Positions 50,615-60,095 of a stretch of 64,000 nt of DNA are shown here, piece by piece. Both the position numbers and the translations under genes were made by a program. Numbering within the stretch: the first letter of the stretch is position 1; every line of letters starts with the position of its first letter. The stretch lies in contig CAVZPO010000012.1 in NCBI GenBank assembly GCA_963777165.1, forward strand, positions 49,375 through 113,374. Reading direction: 5' to 3'. Under the pieces are notes generated by a model, which saw nothing but the letters and a program-made list of their open reading frames with translations, searched no databases and had not been told where the DNA came from. Source of the DNA: DYJB01 sp963777165 (lineage in GTDB: Bacteria > Chloroflexota > Anaerolineae > Anaerolineales > E44-bin32).

Positions 50615-52771
50615 CTACGTTCGGCGGCGCGTTCGCGTCAGGGTCTCGTGTGAGAGCCTGGCGAGGGTGGCGTGGATGAGCAGAACCGTGTTGCGCCAGT
50701 CGTCGATTCGGATCAACCCAGCCGACGAGTGCGGGTAACGGACCGGAACAGAGACGGAGATCGCCGGGATTCCCTTGCGCACGCGATGGATCGAGCCGGC
50801 ATCGGTGCCCCCGCCGCCCGGCTGACGATACTGGAACGGGAGGCGGGCGGCGCGGGCCGTCCCTTCGAAGTGTTCGAGCAATCGGCGATCCGATACCGTG
50901 GCTCGATCCGCCGTGTACAGGGCAGGACCCTGCCCGAGGCGGGAGTTGTAAGCGGTGTTCTCGGCGCCGTCCCACGTCGGCAGGTCTCGAGCCGGCGTAC
51001 AGTCGACGGCGATGGCCAGCTCTGGATCGAGGCTGTGCGCGGCAACGCCGGCGCCGCGCCGTCCGATCTCCTCCTGAACGGTGAAAGCAGCCAGCAGGTC
51101 GATGTTGGGGGGCGCCGCCCCCAGCAGCTCGATCAGAATCGCCACTCCCAGGCGGTTGTCGAGGGCCTTGGCCGACACGCACTCGCCCAGACGCGTCAGC
51201 GCCGTGGCAAACGCCGCCCGGTCTCCGATGCGAACCCGTTTGAGCGCCTCGTCCCGCGAGCGCGCCCCGACGTCCAGGCGAAGCTGGTCGAGCGTCAGCC
51301 GCCGGGCGCTGGCCGTGCCGGAGAGGTGCGGCGGGCTCAGGCCGATTACGCCCGGCACGCGCCCCTTCCCCACCCAGAAGGCCTTCCCGGCGAGGTGCTG
51401 CGGTGCGACGCCTCCGACTTGCCCGAGAAGCAACGCGCCGTCCAGCTCCACGCCGGTGATCATCAGCCCGACCTCGTCCATGTGGGCCGAGAGCATCACG
51501 CGCAGCTTGCGACGCGCCGACCCGCGGCGGACGGCCAGCAGGTTGCCCAGCGCGTCGACGCGGACCTCGTCGGCCAGCGGCTCAACCTGTTCGCGCACCA
51601 ATCGGCGAACCTCGCCTTCGTCCCCGGAGACGCCGACGGCCTCCGTCAGGGCGCGCAGCAGCGCCATGTGCGTGCGTTGGGGTGTGCGGGACAGCCGGCG
51701 GGCGCCATACCTTAGCCCTGCTCCAGGAATCGAGGCGCCGGCCTCGCCCAGGCCGCGCACGAATTCCGCCACCAGCGTCCCCGTCCGTCGGATGTCCTCC
51801 ACATCGACCATCTCGACAGGGGAGTGCATGTAGCGCACGGGGATGAAGACGCAGCCGGTAGGTACGCCGGCCCCGGCGAGTTGGAGCACGTCGGCATCGC
51901 TCTCCGAGTACCACGGCATCGGCTCGAGCGTCAGCGGGAGCTCCAGCCGGTCCGCAGCCAGGCGGAGTTGTTCGTGGATCGCCGGATGGACCGCCGGCCC
52001 CCAGCCGTTCGACGGCCCCCCACCGAGCGGGAACGTGCGGTGCTCAGCCTCGGCATGCGAGCGGCCATAGGTCGTGTCGATGACCAGTGCCAGGGTCGGT
52101 GGATCGGTATGTGCGGAGGTACGCGCGCCCAGCGAGCCGATCTCCTCCTGGACCAGGCCGGCCGCGACGATGTCCCATGCATGACCGCTGCGTGCGAGCG
52201 ATTGCAGCGCAAGCGTCAGCGCTGCCAGCCCGGCACGATTGTCGAGGGCGGGGCCTGCCAGTACACCGTCGCCCATGTGTATCGGCATGCGATCGAATGT
52301 GATCGGGTCGCCAATCCGAACCTGGCTCTGCAACTGTCGAGGGCTCAGGCCGGTGTCCACCAGGAAGGCCCCCAGCGGGACATGGCCTTCGTCCGTGTCG
52401 GGAGGCAGGCAGTGTTCTGGCGGCTGAACTGCGATCCCCGGAATCGGCCGTTTGCCGTGGATCAACACTCTTTGTCCGGGGAGGATCTCGGTGGAGAATG
52501 TACCGGCCGATCCGACCCGAAGGAAGCCGCCTTCGACCTCGGCCACGACCATGCCGATGGCGTCCATATGTGCAGTCAGCAGCACTGACGGGCGGGGCTT
52601 CTTCCCCTTCCCATGCCGGATGGCGTGCAGCGAACCGGCGGGTGTCCGCCGGACTTCGTCTACCAGCGGCGCCCAGGCTGCCTGCAATCGATCAGCCACC
52701 GCTGTCTCCCGGCCGGGAATCCCAGGCAGCCTCATCAAATCCAGGAGCAGGGCGAGAAGGTCGTCAGGCAT
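50615..52771 (-). CDS. Fused tandem M42 (glutamyl/PepA-type) aminopeptidase
   Basis: 718 residues, two complete M42 domains in one chain (about 1-350 and 365-718); normal members are about 350. Both halves keep every metal and catalytic residue: TAHMD/SAHMD, ALDNR/ALDNR, VQEEIG/VQEEIG, VIDTTY/AVDCTP and RYMHS/RYPHS. M42 enzymes form dodecameric cytoplasmic tetrahedra that trim peptides with a di-metal centre. A fused pair would halve the subunit number or mix two specificities. A third, inactive paralogue is at 55965-56987. Confidence 0.88.
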   Translation of the reverse strand: MPDDLLALLLDLMRLPGIPGRETAVADRLQAAWAPLVDEVRRTPAGSLHAIRHGKGKKPRPSVLLTAHMDAIGMVVAEVEGGFLRVGSAGTFSTEILPGQRVLIHGKRPIPGIAVQPPEHCLPPDTDEGHVPLGAFLVDTGLSPRQLQSQVRIGDPITFDRMPIHMGDGVLAGPALDNRAGLAALTLALQSLARSGHAWDIVAAGLVQEEIGSLGARTSAHTDPPTLALVIDTTYGRSHAEAEHRTFPLGGGPSNGWGPAVHPAIHEQLRLAADRLELPLTLEPMPWYSESDADVLQLAGAGVPTGCVFIPVRYMHSPVEMVDVEDIRRTGTLVAEFVRGLGEAGASIPGAGLRYGARRLSRTPQRTHMALLRALTEAVGVSGDEGEVRRLVREQVEPLADEVRVDALGNLLAVRRGSARRKLRVMLSAHMDEVGLMITGVELDGALLLGQVGGVAPQHLAGKAFWVGKGRVPGVIGLSPPHLSGTASARRLTLDQLRLDVGARSRDEALKRVRIGDRAAFATALTRLGECVSAKALDNRLGVAILIELLGAAPPNIDLLAAFTVQEEIGRRGAGVAAHSLDPELAIAVDCTPARDLPTWDGAENTAYNSRLGQGPALYTADRATVSDRRLLEHFEGTARAARLPFQYRQPGGGGTDAGSIHRVRKGIPAISVSVPVRYPHSSAGLIRIDDWRNTVLLIHATLARLSHETLTRTRRRT

Positions 52772-52777
52772 CCCGGC

Positions 52778-53155
52778 TCAACCCGGCGGTACCGGGGCTT
52801 CGGTTGGAGTGTCGGTGAGCGTGGGCGTGTCGGTTGGCGGCGGCGTGTCGGTCGAGGTCGGGGTGGGCGTGTCGGTTGGGACCTGCGTGTAGGTTGACGT
52901 CGCCGTCGACGGTGTGAACGCCACCAATGTGGGCGTCATGGACGGGGTGAGCGATGGCCCCGCGGTGGGCGTCTCGCTGGCCGGCGCCGGAGTGCTCGAG
53001 GGCGATCCCGTGGTCGAGGCCGTGGGCGTGGGGGTCGCATCTCCCGGCGCGCGGCGGATGGCGATCAGACCGGCGCAGTAGCACGGCAGGGTCGCCAGGA
53101 TGATGGCGGCCAGGACCAGGTAGAGCGTCCGGGGTTGTCGCGCATAGGGTTCCAT
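52778..53155 (-). CDS. Membrane-anchored Thr/Pro-rich protein, unknown function
   Basis: 125 residues: short basic N-terminus, one hydrophobic helix (LYLVLAAIILATLPCYCAGLI, about 11-31), then an extracellular tail of about 90 residues made of T, P, S with TPTPT and TDTP repeats. Such tails are often O-glycosylated spacers. It ends 6 bases before the double M42 gene. No domain follows the tail, so its role is unclear. Confidence 0.65.
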   Translation of the reverse strand: MEPYARQPRTLYLVLAAIILATLPCYCAGLIAIRRAPGDATPTPTASTTGSPSSTPAPASETPTAGPSLTPSMTPTLVAFTPSTATSTYTQVPTDTPTPTSTDTPPPTDTPTLTDTPTEAPVPPG

Positions 53156-53553
53156 TCGACCAGCTCAAGGCGGCCATCATATCACCTGATTCTTGGGGAG
53201 CAAGCGGGGCGAAGGTGCCCTATGCCGCGGCAGGGACGCGCCCCGACGCGGCGGCTACGGGCGCAGTCGGCGCAGGCCAATCTTGGATGGGAAGGTCTAT
53301 CGCGGGCTGGTAGCCGCAGGCTTTAGCCTGCGTCCTCACACGCCAACTGCCATGCGGCCGCGGTGACGCGCGCGTACGGCACGTCGGAGTCGGGTGGGAT
53401 CGCTCATCGCCCTCGGCCGGTAGGGGCACGGCATCTCGTGCCCCTACGCTAGCTGGCGGGGAGCGTGCCATCGTCTACAGACCGCGGCGTCGTGGCCCCC
53501 ATTGTGGGTAGAATGGGGTCGCGCCAACGCGCGGAGGCTCGAGGCTTGAGATC
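53156..53553. other. Intergenic gap with two palindromic repeats
   Basis: 53315-53332: CGCAGGCT and AGCCTGCG around TT. 53420-53447: perfect 11-bp stem GTAGGGGCACG/CGTGCCCCTAC with a 6-base loop. Both look like dispersed intergenic palindromes rather than terminators, since neither has a T run and the flanking genes diverge. Confidence 0.6.
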
Positions 53554-55932
53554 ATGAGGCGCGCCCTCACCACCCCCACGCCCCTCCAGGCACCCCTCGA
53601 CTGGGCGACCTTCGGCGCCATCCTGCTCCTCGTGCTGGTGTCCGCCTACGGCCTGGCGGCTGCTGACTGGTCCGATCACCTGGGTATGGTCCCCACGGCG
53701 GCAGTGCTCGGCGTCGTCGCCGGTACAGCTCTGGCGCGCAGCCGCTTTCCCGGGTGGCTGGCGGCGGTGTTCGCCGTCGCCTACGGCCTGTTCCTGGTCA
53801 CCTTCCTTTCCGCGAATACGATCGTCGACGTCTTCGGCATCCACGACCGTCTGGCCGCCCTCGCCGGGCGGCTGAGCGCGTTTGCCGTCGTACTGGCCAC
53901 GGCGGAGCCGAACTACGATCCATTGATGTTCGTCTTGCTGATGCTGGCGCTGTACTGGAGTATGGGTGCCCTGGCCGGCTATGCCGCGTTCCGCCGTGAC
54001 CGCATCTGGCCGGCGCTGATCCCACCCGGCGTCGCCCTGCTGGTCAATACCTTCTACTACCTGCGGCGACCTGGCCTCGACGGGTACGTGGCGGCCTTCG
54101 CCATGACCGCTGTGGGTCTGCTGTTTGTCGTCAGCCTGGATCGGCGGCGGCGCGATTGGCGCGGCGCCGGCTCACGTGTGCCGTCGAACGCCTCCGGTCA
54201 GATCACCCAGGTCGGGCTTCTGCTGGCGTTCCTTGTGGTGGCGCTGGCCTGGGGTGTGCCGTCGTTCGCCAAGTCCGAGCGGGCCGCGGATCTGTGGACC
54301 TCGGCCACACGGCCATGGGTGCGGCTGCGCTACCGGCTGACCCAGGCGTTCACCGGCCTGCGCAACCCGGTGGCGATCGTCAGCGATGTCTTCGGCGATC
54401 AACTGCGCCTGGCGGCTGCCGTCACCCCTGCCGAAACGCCCATCTTCAGCGCCACCGTGATCAACTCCTCAGCCGATGGGTTGCGCCTGTACTGGCGCGC
54501 CCGGACCTACGACACCTACGCGGCCGGCACGTGGACTTCCTCCGAGACCGACCTCGAGCCCTACTTTCCGGACGAAGGTTCCTTCCCCCTGCCCGACTAC
54601 TCAGGGCGGCGGTCCGTCGAGATTACCGTGGAGCCGCAAGTGGACGCACTCCACTTGCTTTACGTCCCGCCACAGCCCACGGGCATCAATCGATCGAGCC
54701 TGCTGACCGTGGTTCGGACGCCGGGCGGGCTGGCCGATGTGTCCTCTGTCGCCGCACGCACGACCGTCGTGCGCGGCGAGGTCTACCGCGTCCGCGGTGA
54801 GGTAGCCACTCCGACCGCCGCCCAGCTCCGGTCGGCGGGGACGGACTACCCGGAGTGGGTGCAGTCGCGATTCCTGCAGCTTCCTGAGACCCTCACACCG
54901 CGCACCCGGCAACTGGCGGTGGAGATCGCCATCGGTCTGGACAACCCCTACGACCAGGCCGCGGCGATTACGCGCTGGTTGCGGGCCAACATCGAGTACA
55001 CGCTCGAGTTGGGCGAGCCACCTGAGGGCGTCGAGCCGATCGACTGGTTCCTGTTCGACCACGGGGTGGGTTTCTGCAACTGGTATGCGAGCGCCGAGGT
55101 GCTGATGCTCCGCTCGCTGGGGATCCCGGCTCGGATCGCCGCCGGTTTCGCGCAGGGGACGCCGGACGACAGCGGGTCTGCATTTCAGGTGCGTCAGCGC
55201 GATGCGCACGCGTGGCCGGAGGTCTTCTTCCCGGACTACGGATGGGTCGAGTTCGAGCCGACCTCAGCGCAGCCGCCGCTCGAGCGCGTCGAGGTGGCCG
55301 TGCCCTCCGAGGGCGACATCGCCGGGACTGCAGGCGATGAGCCGTCTTTCGAGGAAGACGTCCGCGACCTGCGCCGCCTCCTCGGTGGCCGGGTCGGCGG
55401 CGAGGAGGAGGCGGGCCCGGATATCCCGGTGAGTCGCCCCTCCCCGACGCCATGGCTCGTGACGGGCGGCGCCCTGCTGCTCCTGGGGCTGGCCTGGCTG
55501 CGGCTCGATCCGGTCGCCCGCCATACGACCCTGGGCGCGATGACGCGGTCGCTCACGCGTCTCGGCGTGCGGCCGCCGCCACGTCTGGCACGCTACGACT
55601 CGACGCCCCTGACCCCCATCGCCAGAGTTTACTGGCGGTGGAGCCTGGGGCTCGAGGGACTGGGACTGGAGATCGACCCGACACAGACCCCTTACGAACG
55701 CGGCCGCAAGTTCGCGCATGCATATCCGCTGGAGGCTGAGCGGGGCTGGGCCATCGCACGCGCCTACGCCGCCGAGCGCTACGGCGGCCTGGCACCGGAT
55801 CCATCGCCGGTGATGGACGCATGGAGCGTCCTGCGCCCCTGGATGGCGCTGCTGTGGCTGGAGAAGGTTCCGGCGCAAGCCGGCCGGCGGCTCTCCGCGA
55901 TCCTTCGATCGGCCGGCGAGCCGAATCCCTGA
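53554..55932 (+). CDS. TgpA-like transglutaminase with membrane domain (DUF3488/DUF4129)
   Basis: 792 residues. About 1-240: six or seven membrane helices. About 270-460: extracellular beta domain. About 465-570: transglutaminase-like core with Cys508 in GVGFCNWYASAEVLMLRSLGI (stated in two parts), His552 in RDAHAWPEVFF and Asp in PDYGWVEFEP. Then a linker, one helix (about 630-650) and a C-terminal DUF4129 cytoplasmic domain. Members are thought to act on cell-surface proteins or amino-sugar polymers and usually lie beside a MoxR ATPase and DUF58 gene, absent here. The next gene starts 32 bases later. Confidence 0.88.
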   Translation: MRRALTTPTPLQAPLDWATFGAILLLVLVSAYGLAAADWSDHLGMVPTAAVLGVVAGTALARSRFPGWLAAVFAVAYGLFLVTFLSANTIVDVFGIHDRLAALAGRLSAFAVVLATAEPNYDPLMFVLLMLALYWSMGALAGYAAFRRDRIWPALIPPGVALLVNTFYYLRRPGLDGYVAAFAMTAVGLLFVVSLDRRRRDWRGAGSRVPSNASGQITQVGLLLAFLVVALAWGVPSFAKSERAADLWTSATRPWVRLRYRLTQAFTGLRNPVAIVSDVFGDQLRLAAAVTPAETPIFSATVINSSADGLRLYWRARTYDTYAAGTWTSSETDLEPYFPDEGSFPLPDYSGRRSVEITVEPQVDALHLLYVPPQPTGINRSSLLTVVRTPGGLADVSSVAARTTVVRGEVYRVRGEVATPTAAQLRSAGTDYPEWVQSRFLQLPETLTPRTRQLAVEIAIGLDNPYDQAAAITRWLRANIEYTLELGEPPEGVEPIDWFLFDHGVGFCNWYASAEVLMLRSLGIPARIAAGFAQGTPDDSGSAFQVRQRDAHAWPEVFFPDYGWVEFEPTSAQPPLERVEVAVPSEGDIAGTAGDEPSFEEDVRDLRRLLGGRVGGEEEAGPDIPVSRPSPTPWLVTGGALLLLGLAWLRLDPVARHTTLGAMTRSLTRLGVRPPPRLARYDSTPLTPIARVYWRWSLGLEGLGLEIDPTQTPYERGRKFAHAYPLEAERGWAIARAYAAERYGGLAPDPSPVMDAWSVLRPWMALLWLEKVPAQAGRRLSAILRSAGEPNP

Positions 55933-55964
55933 CGACCGATCCGAGCGTCACGCGGATCGGAGGA

Positions 55965-56987
55965 GTGCGTGCATGCCTGCTAGACCAAGCGACCCGTTCT
56001 ACCTTGATGGACACGCTTCGGGTGTTGGCTGAGGCGGATGGACCGCCGGGCCGGGAAGGGACCTTGCGACGGCTCGCGACGCGCCAGCTCCCTCCTTCGA
56101 TGCGACATGTCCGGATCTCCCCGCTGGGGAGCCTGTATGCCGAGCGAACGTCGGCGCGCGGCGTGCGATTGCTGTTCACCGCCGCCCTCGACGAGGCGGC
56201 GGTCATCGTCTCGCACGTCGAACTGAACGCGATCGCCTGGGTCCACCCGTCCGGCCGGATTGATCCAGACGCGTGTTCGGGCGCGACGATCCGGTTCCCC
56301 GACGGCCTGCAGGCGACGTTGGGCGTGATCTCACCCCAGGACGGCAAACGCACACCGGCGCGCCTGCTGGCCGACTTTGGGTCCGCGGCGCTCGCGCGCG
56401 ACCCGCGAATCGGAGCCATGGGTGTCTTCGCCACGCCATGGCAGGCCGACGGGACGACGATTCGGGCGAAGGCACTCGAGGGCAGGTTGGGCGTTGCGGT
56501 GGCCCTGGACGTCGCGCGCCGGACCGCACGCGCCGCCAATTCGCTGGCCCTGGCGTTCACCGCGCTGGGCCAGGTCGGGCACCGTGCCGCACGCGCGGCG
56601 GCGACCGATCTGGCTCCGGCGGTTGCGATTGCGCTCGGCGGGTACCCGGTGGAGGAGAAGAAGGCCGTCGGCGGCACGAACGTACGCCCGGGAAGAGGGC
56701 CGGTGATCGTCGTGCGGTCCGGCCGGTTTGTCGCCGACACCCGGCTGGTGGAGGCGCTGCGGCACGCCGCAGCCCAAGCCCGCGTAGCGTGTCAGCTCGC
56801 GGTGTCGAGCGAAGATCTCGCCGGCGCGGACGCCGTTCAGTCCAGCCTGGATGGGATTGTCACCGCGGCGCTTCTCGTCCCGTGCGCCGGCGTCGGCACG
56901 CCATGTCAACAGGTGGACACGCGCGATCTGGAGGCGGCCGCGGCGATGTTGGTGAAGCTCATCGAGCGGCCGCTGGTCCTCGGGTGA
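55965..56987 (+). CDS. Catalytically dead M42 peptidase paralogue
   Basis: About 340 residues aligning over the whole length with the M42 halves at 50615-52771. Equivalent sites are changed: TAHMD to TAALD (His lost), ALDNR to ALEGR (bridging Asp lost), VQEEIG to LGQVG (both Glu lost), AVDCTP to ALGGYP (Asp lost), YPHS to TPCQ (His lost). The fold core and reading frame are intact, so this is a pseudoenzyme rather than a decayed gene. GTG 55965 gives the family N-terminal length; ATG 56007 is possible. It may regulate or cap the active M42 complex. Confidence 0.72.
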   Translation: MRACLLDQATRSTLMDTLRVLAEADGPPGREGTLRRLATRQLPPSMRHVRISPLGSLYAERTSARGVRLLFTAALDEAAVIVSHVELNAIAWVHPSGRIDPDACSGATIRFPDGLQATLGVISPQDGKRTPARLLADFGSAALARDPRIGAMGVFATPWQADGTTIRAKALEGRLGVAVALDVARRTARAANSLALAFTALGQVGHRAARAAATDLAPAVAIALGGYPVEEKKAVGGTNVRPGRGPVIVVRSGRFVADTRLVEALRHAAAQARVACQLAVSSEDLAGADAVQSSLDGIVTAALLVPCAGVGTPCQQVDTRDLEAAAAMLVKLIERPLVLG

Positions 56988-57250
56988 TACCAGGGATCCG
57001 AACCTAAGCGGGAGGACGCGCTTTCGCCCTCACCCCCTGCCCCCTCTCCGCGGACAGCCGACTGACGGCTCGAAGAATCGCGGCGGAGAGGGGGTACTCA
57101 TTTCTGGGGAGTGGAGGGAGCAAGGCTCCCCCACTCCCAGAAAATTCATCCCCTCCCCCTGCGATCAGGCCTGCCAACGCAATGCCACGGCCGCAGGAGG
57201 AGGAATCAGGGGTGAGGGTTTGGGACGCGGGGTTCGGTCGACGTGGGCCG
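56988..57250. repeat. Nested palindromic element between convergent genes
   Basis: Outer arms CCCTCACCCC (57027-57036) and GGGGTGAGGG (57209-57218), inner arms CCCCCTCTCCGC (57040-57051) and GCGGAGAGGGGG (57083-57094), plus a further imperfect stem near 57105-57145. About 192 bases in all; it looks like a non-coding mobile (MITE-like) repeat. Confidence 0.6.
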
Positions 57251-59155
57251 CTAGACGACCGAGGTGATCTCGGGCGGCGGGATCTGACCGAGTTGGCTGC
57301 CGGGAATGCGCGCCGACAGCAGGCTGACCAGCGCCTGCGAGTCGCCTCGCTCGACCAGGTGCTCGATTTCGGTCAGGGTCTCACCGAGCGAAGCGCCGGA
57401 GAGGGCCTGCGCTTCGGCCACGCGCACTACGTCCGGGTGGGAAGTGGTGGCGTACTGCATGCCTTCGTCCCACAGCGCTTCTTCGAGCTTCTCGCCAGGA
57501 CGGATGCCGGTGAACTGGATCTCGATGTCCTTGCCCGGCTCGAGGCCGGACAGCCGGATCAAGTCCTCGGCCAGGTCGACGATCGGCACCTGCTCGCCCA
57601 TGCGCAGCACATACACCTCGCCCCGATCGCTCCCCTCGCTCAGTCCGGCTGCCTGCAGGACCAGATGAACCGCCTCGGGAATGGTCATGAAGTAGCGCCG
57701 CATTTCCGGGTGGGTGATCGTGATCGGGCCGCCGCGTGAGATCTGGCGTTTGAACAGCGGGACGATACTGCCGCGGCTGCCGAGCACGTTGCCGAAACGC
57801 ACTGACACGTAGGGCAGGCCGGTGCGCAGGGCGGCGTCGCGCACGATCATCTCCGCCAGCGCCTTGGTCGCGCCCATCACGCTGGATGGCTGAACCGCCT
57901 TGTCGGTCGAGATCAGCACCAGTCGTTCGGTTCCCGCCGCCAGGGCGGCGTCGACGACGGACCGAGTCCCGAGCACGTTGTTGGTGACCGCCTCGGTGAC
58001 ATTCAGTTCCATCAGCGGAACGTGCTTGTGCGCCGCGGCGTGAAAGACGACCTGCGGTCTGAGGTCGGCAAAGACGGCGGCGATCCGCCCCCGATCGCGA
58101 ATATCGGCGATCACCGGCAGCAGCGGCAAGTCCGGGTAGTTCTCGCCCAGCTCCAGCAGCGCCTCAAAGATGCTGTTCTCGCCGTGGCCCAGCAGGACCA
58201 GCTGAGCCGGCATCCAGCGCGCCACCTGCCGGCAGAGCTCGAGGCCGATCGAACCGCCGGCGCCCGTAACCAGGACACGTTTACCGGTCAGCGTGAGGCC
58301 GACGACCTCGTCGTCGATGCGCGCCGGCTGACGGCGCAGCAGGTCGGAGATCTCGACCTCGCGCAGGCGATTGACGTTGACCTTGCCCCCGATCAGCTCG
58401 TAGATTCCGGGCATGGTGCGGAATGGGATCCCCTTGCGGCGGCAGATCTGCGTCACCAGACGCACGACGTCGCCGGGTGCCGAGGGGATGGCGATGACGA
58501 CCTCGCGGGCGCGCGAGCGGTCGATGACCGACGACAGGTCGCGCAGCTGGCCCACCACACGCACGCCGTGGATGTCCTTGCGCAGCTTCTCCGGGTCGTC
58601 GTCGACGAAGGCCACCGGCTGCATGTGCAGCTGCGGGTTGCGCTGCATCTCGCGCACCACCAGCACGCCGGCGTCGCCCGCGCCGACGACCAATGCCCGG
58701 CGCATGCCCCCGCGGCCGTCGCTCTTCTGGCTGACCTGACCGCTCTCGGCGATCAGGCGCACCGTCAGGCGCAGACCACCGACGCTGATGAGCGAGATCA
58801 GCCAGTCGATGAATAAGACCAAGCGCGGGAACGTCGCCGGCAGCAGCGAGGTCACGATCGCCAGCATCAGCAGCAGGGCGACGACGACCTGTGCCCCGGC
58901 AGTGGCGACGGCGATCAGCCGCAGCTCGCGCACGCTGGCGTACACCCAGTAGCGGCGGTACAGGCCGAAGAAGTAGTAGACAGTCGGCTTGACCACCAGC
59001 GCCACGGCGACCATCAGCCACGCCTGAGGCATGAAGTAGACGAAGGCCGGGCCAAGGTCGAGTCGCAGGGCAAAGCTGGCCAGGACGGAGGTGACGATCA
59101 GCACCAGGTCGCCGGCGAGCAGAAACCGATTGCGGATGGGCGAGGCAGGTTTCAT
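57251..59155 (-). CDS. CapD/FlaA1-like nucleoside-diphosphate-sugar dehydratase/epimerase
   Basis: 634 residues. About 1-130: four membrane helices. About 150-270: a CoA-binding-like Rossmann domain (VVGAGDAGVLVVREM). About 285-600: extended SDR domain with VTGAGGSIGLELCRQVA, STDKAVQPSSVMGATKALAE and the RPGEKLEE end. Family members convert UDP-GlcNAc to 4-keto-6-deoxy sugars for surface glycans. It is the last gene of the leftward cluster. Confidence 0.9.
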   Translation of the reverse strand: MKPASPIRNRFLLAGDLVLIVTSVLASFALRLDLGPAFVYFMPQAWLMVAVALVVKPTVYYFFGLYRRYWVYASVRELRLIAVATAGAQVVVALLLMLAIVTSLLPATFPRLVLFIDWLISLISVGGLRLTVRLIAESGQVSQKSDGRGGMRRALVVGAGDAGVLVVREMQRNPQLHMQPVAFVDDDPEKLRKDIHGVRVVGQLRDLSSVIDRSRAREVVIAIPSAPGDVVRLVTQICRRKGIPFRTMPGIYELIGGKVNVNRLREVEISDLLRRQPARIDDEVVGLTLTGKRVLVTGAGGSIGLELCRQVARWMPAQLVLLGHGENSIFEALLELGENYPDLPLLPVIADIRDRGRIAAVFADLRPQVVFHAAAHKHVPLMELNVTEAVTNNVLGTRSVVDAALAAGTERLVLISTDKAVQPSSVMGATKALAEMIVRDAALRTGLPYVSVRFGNVLGSRGSIVPLFKRQISRGGPITITHPEMRRYFMTIPEAVHLVLQAAGLSEGSDRGEVYVLRMGEQVPIVDLAEDLIRLSGLEPGKDIEIQFTGIRPGEKLEEALWDEGMQYATTSHPDVVRVAEAQALSGASLGETLTEIEHLVERGDSQALVSLLSARIPGSQLGQIPPPEITSVV

Positions 59156-59164
59156 GCGCGCCCG

Positions 59165-60094
59165 TCAGGGCATGGCTCCTCGCATCCATTCTACCGTCGC
59201 CGCCAGGCCTTCCGCCAAGGTGGTGTTCGGCCGGTAGCCCAGGGCTGCCTCGGCGCGGTCGATTCTCCCGGCGGACAGGCGAATGTCCCCGGGCCGCGCC
59301 GGGCCGTAGGTCGGCTCGGGGATGCCGGCGAAAAGGCCGCGCAGCGTTCCGACCAGATCTTTGATGGTCACCGATCGGCCGCTCCCGATGTTGAACACCG
59401 AACCGGGCTCGAGCACCGCCTCGGCCGCCAGCAGGTTGGCGCGGGCGACATCGCCGACGAAGACGAAATCGCGCGTTTGAAGGCCGTCGCCGTAGATCGA
59501 CGGCGCCTGCCCGTCGCGCATCGTCTGGATGAAGGTCGGGATGGCGGCGGCGTAGGGAGAGTCCGGCGCCTGGCGCGGGCCGTAGACGTTGAAGTAACGC
59601 AGGCAGACGGTCTCGAGCCCGAAGGCCAGCGCCATCATCCGGGCTGCCTGCTCCATCGCCAGTTTGGAGGCGGCGTAGGGCGAGATCGGCGCCGTCGCGG
59701 ATGTCTCGTCGACGGGGCCGCCGGCGTCGCCGTAGACGGCGCACGACGACGACAGGACGACCCTGCCGACGCCGGCCTTGCGGGCGGACTCGAGGACGTG
59801 CAGCGAGCCCAGGACATTGGCTCTGTAACACTCGACGGGCTGAGCCATCGATTCGGGGACCGAGATCATCGCCGCCAGGTGGAAGACGGCCGTCGCACCC
59901 TGCGTCGCCCGGTCGACCACCTGCGGCTCGCGAATGTCGCCGACGATCAGTTCGGCACCGGTCCCCGCCAGGTTGTCGCGCGAGCCGGACGACAGGTTGT
60001 CCAAGACGCGCACCGTCCAGCCGCGTTCGATCAGCAGCCGCACCAGGTGCGATCCGATAAAGCCTGCACCGCCGGTTACCAGTGCGGTGGGCAT
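59165..60094 (-). CDS. NAD-dependent SDR epimerase (GalE/WbpP-like)
   Basis: 309 residues, extended SDR fold: GGAGFIGSHL nucleotide loop (8-17), HLAAMISVPESM, catalytic Ser-Ser-Cys strand and YAASK (about Tyr144, Lys148), RYFNVYGPRQ. Likely UDP-glucose/UDP-GlcNAc 4-epimerase; it could also complete the Leloir pathway of the galTK operon. It lies 9 bases upstream of the CapD-like gene. Confidence 0.88.
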   Translation of the reverse strand: MPTALVTGGAGFIGSHLVRLLIERGWTVRVLDNLSSGSRDNLAGTGAELIVGDIREPQVVDRATQGATAVFHLAAMISVPESMAQPVECYRANVLGSLHVLESARKAGVGRVVLSSSCAVYGDAGGPVDETSATAPISPYAASKLAMEQAARMMALAFGLETVCLRYFNVYGPRQAPDSPYAAAIPTFIQTMRDGQAPSIYGDGLQTRDFVFVGDVARANLLAAEAVLEPGSVFNIGSGRSVTIKDLVGTLRGLFAGIPEPTYGPARPGDIRLSAGRIDRAEAALGYRPNTTLAEGLAATVEWMRGAMP

Positions 60095-60095
60095 G

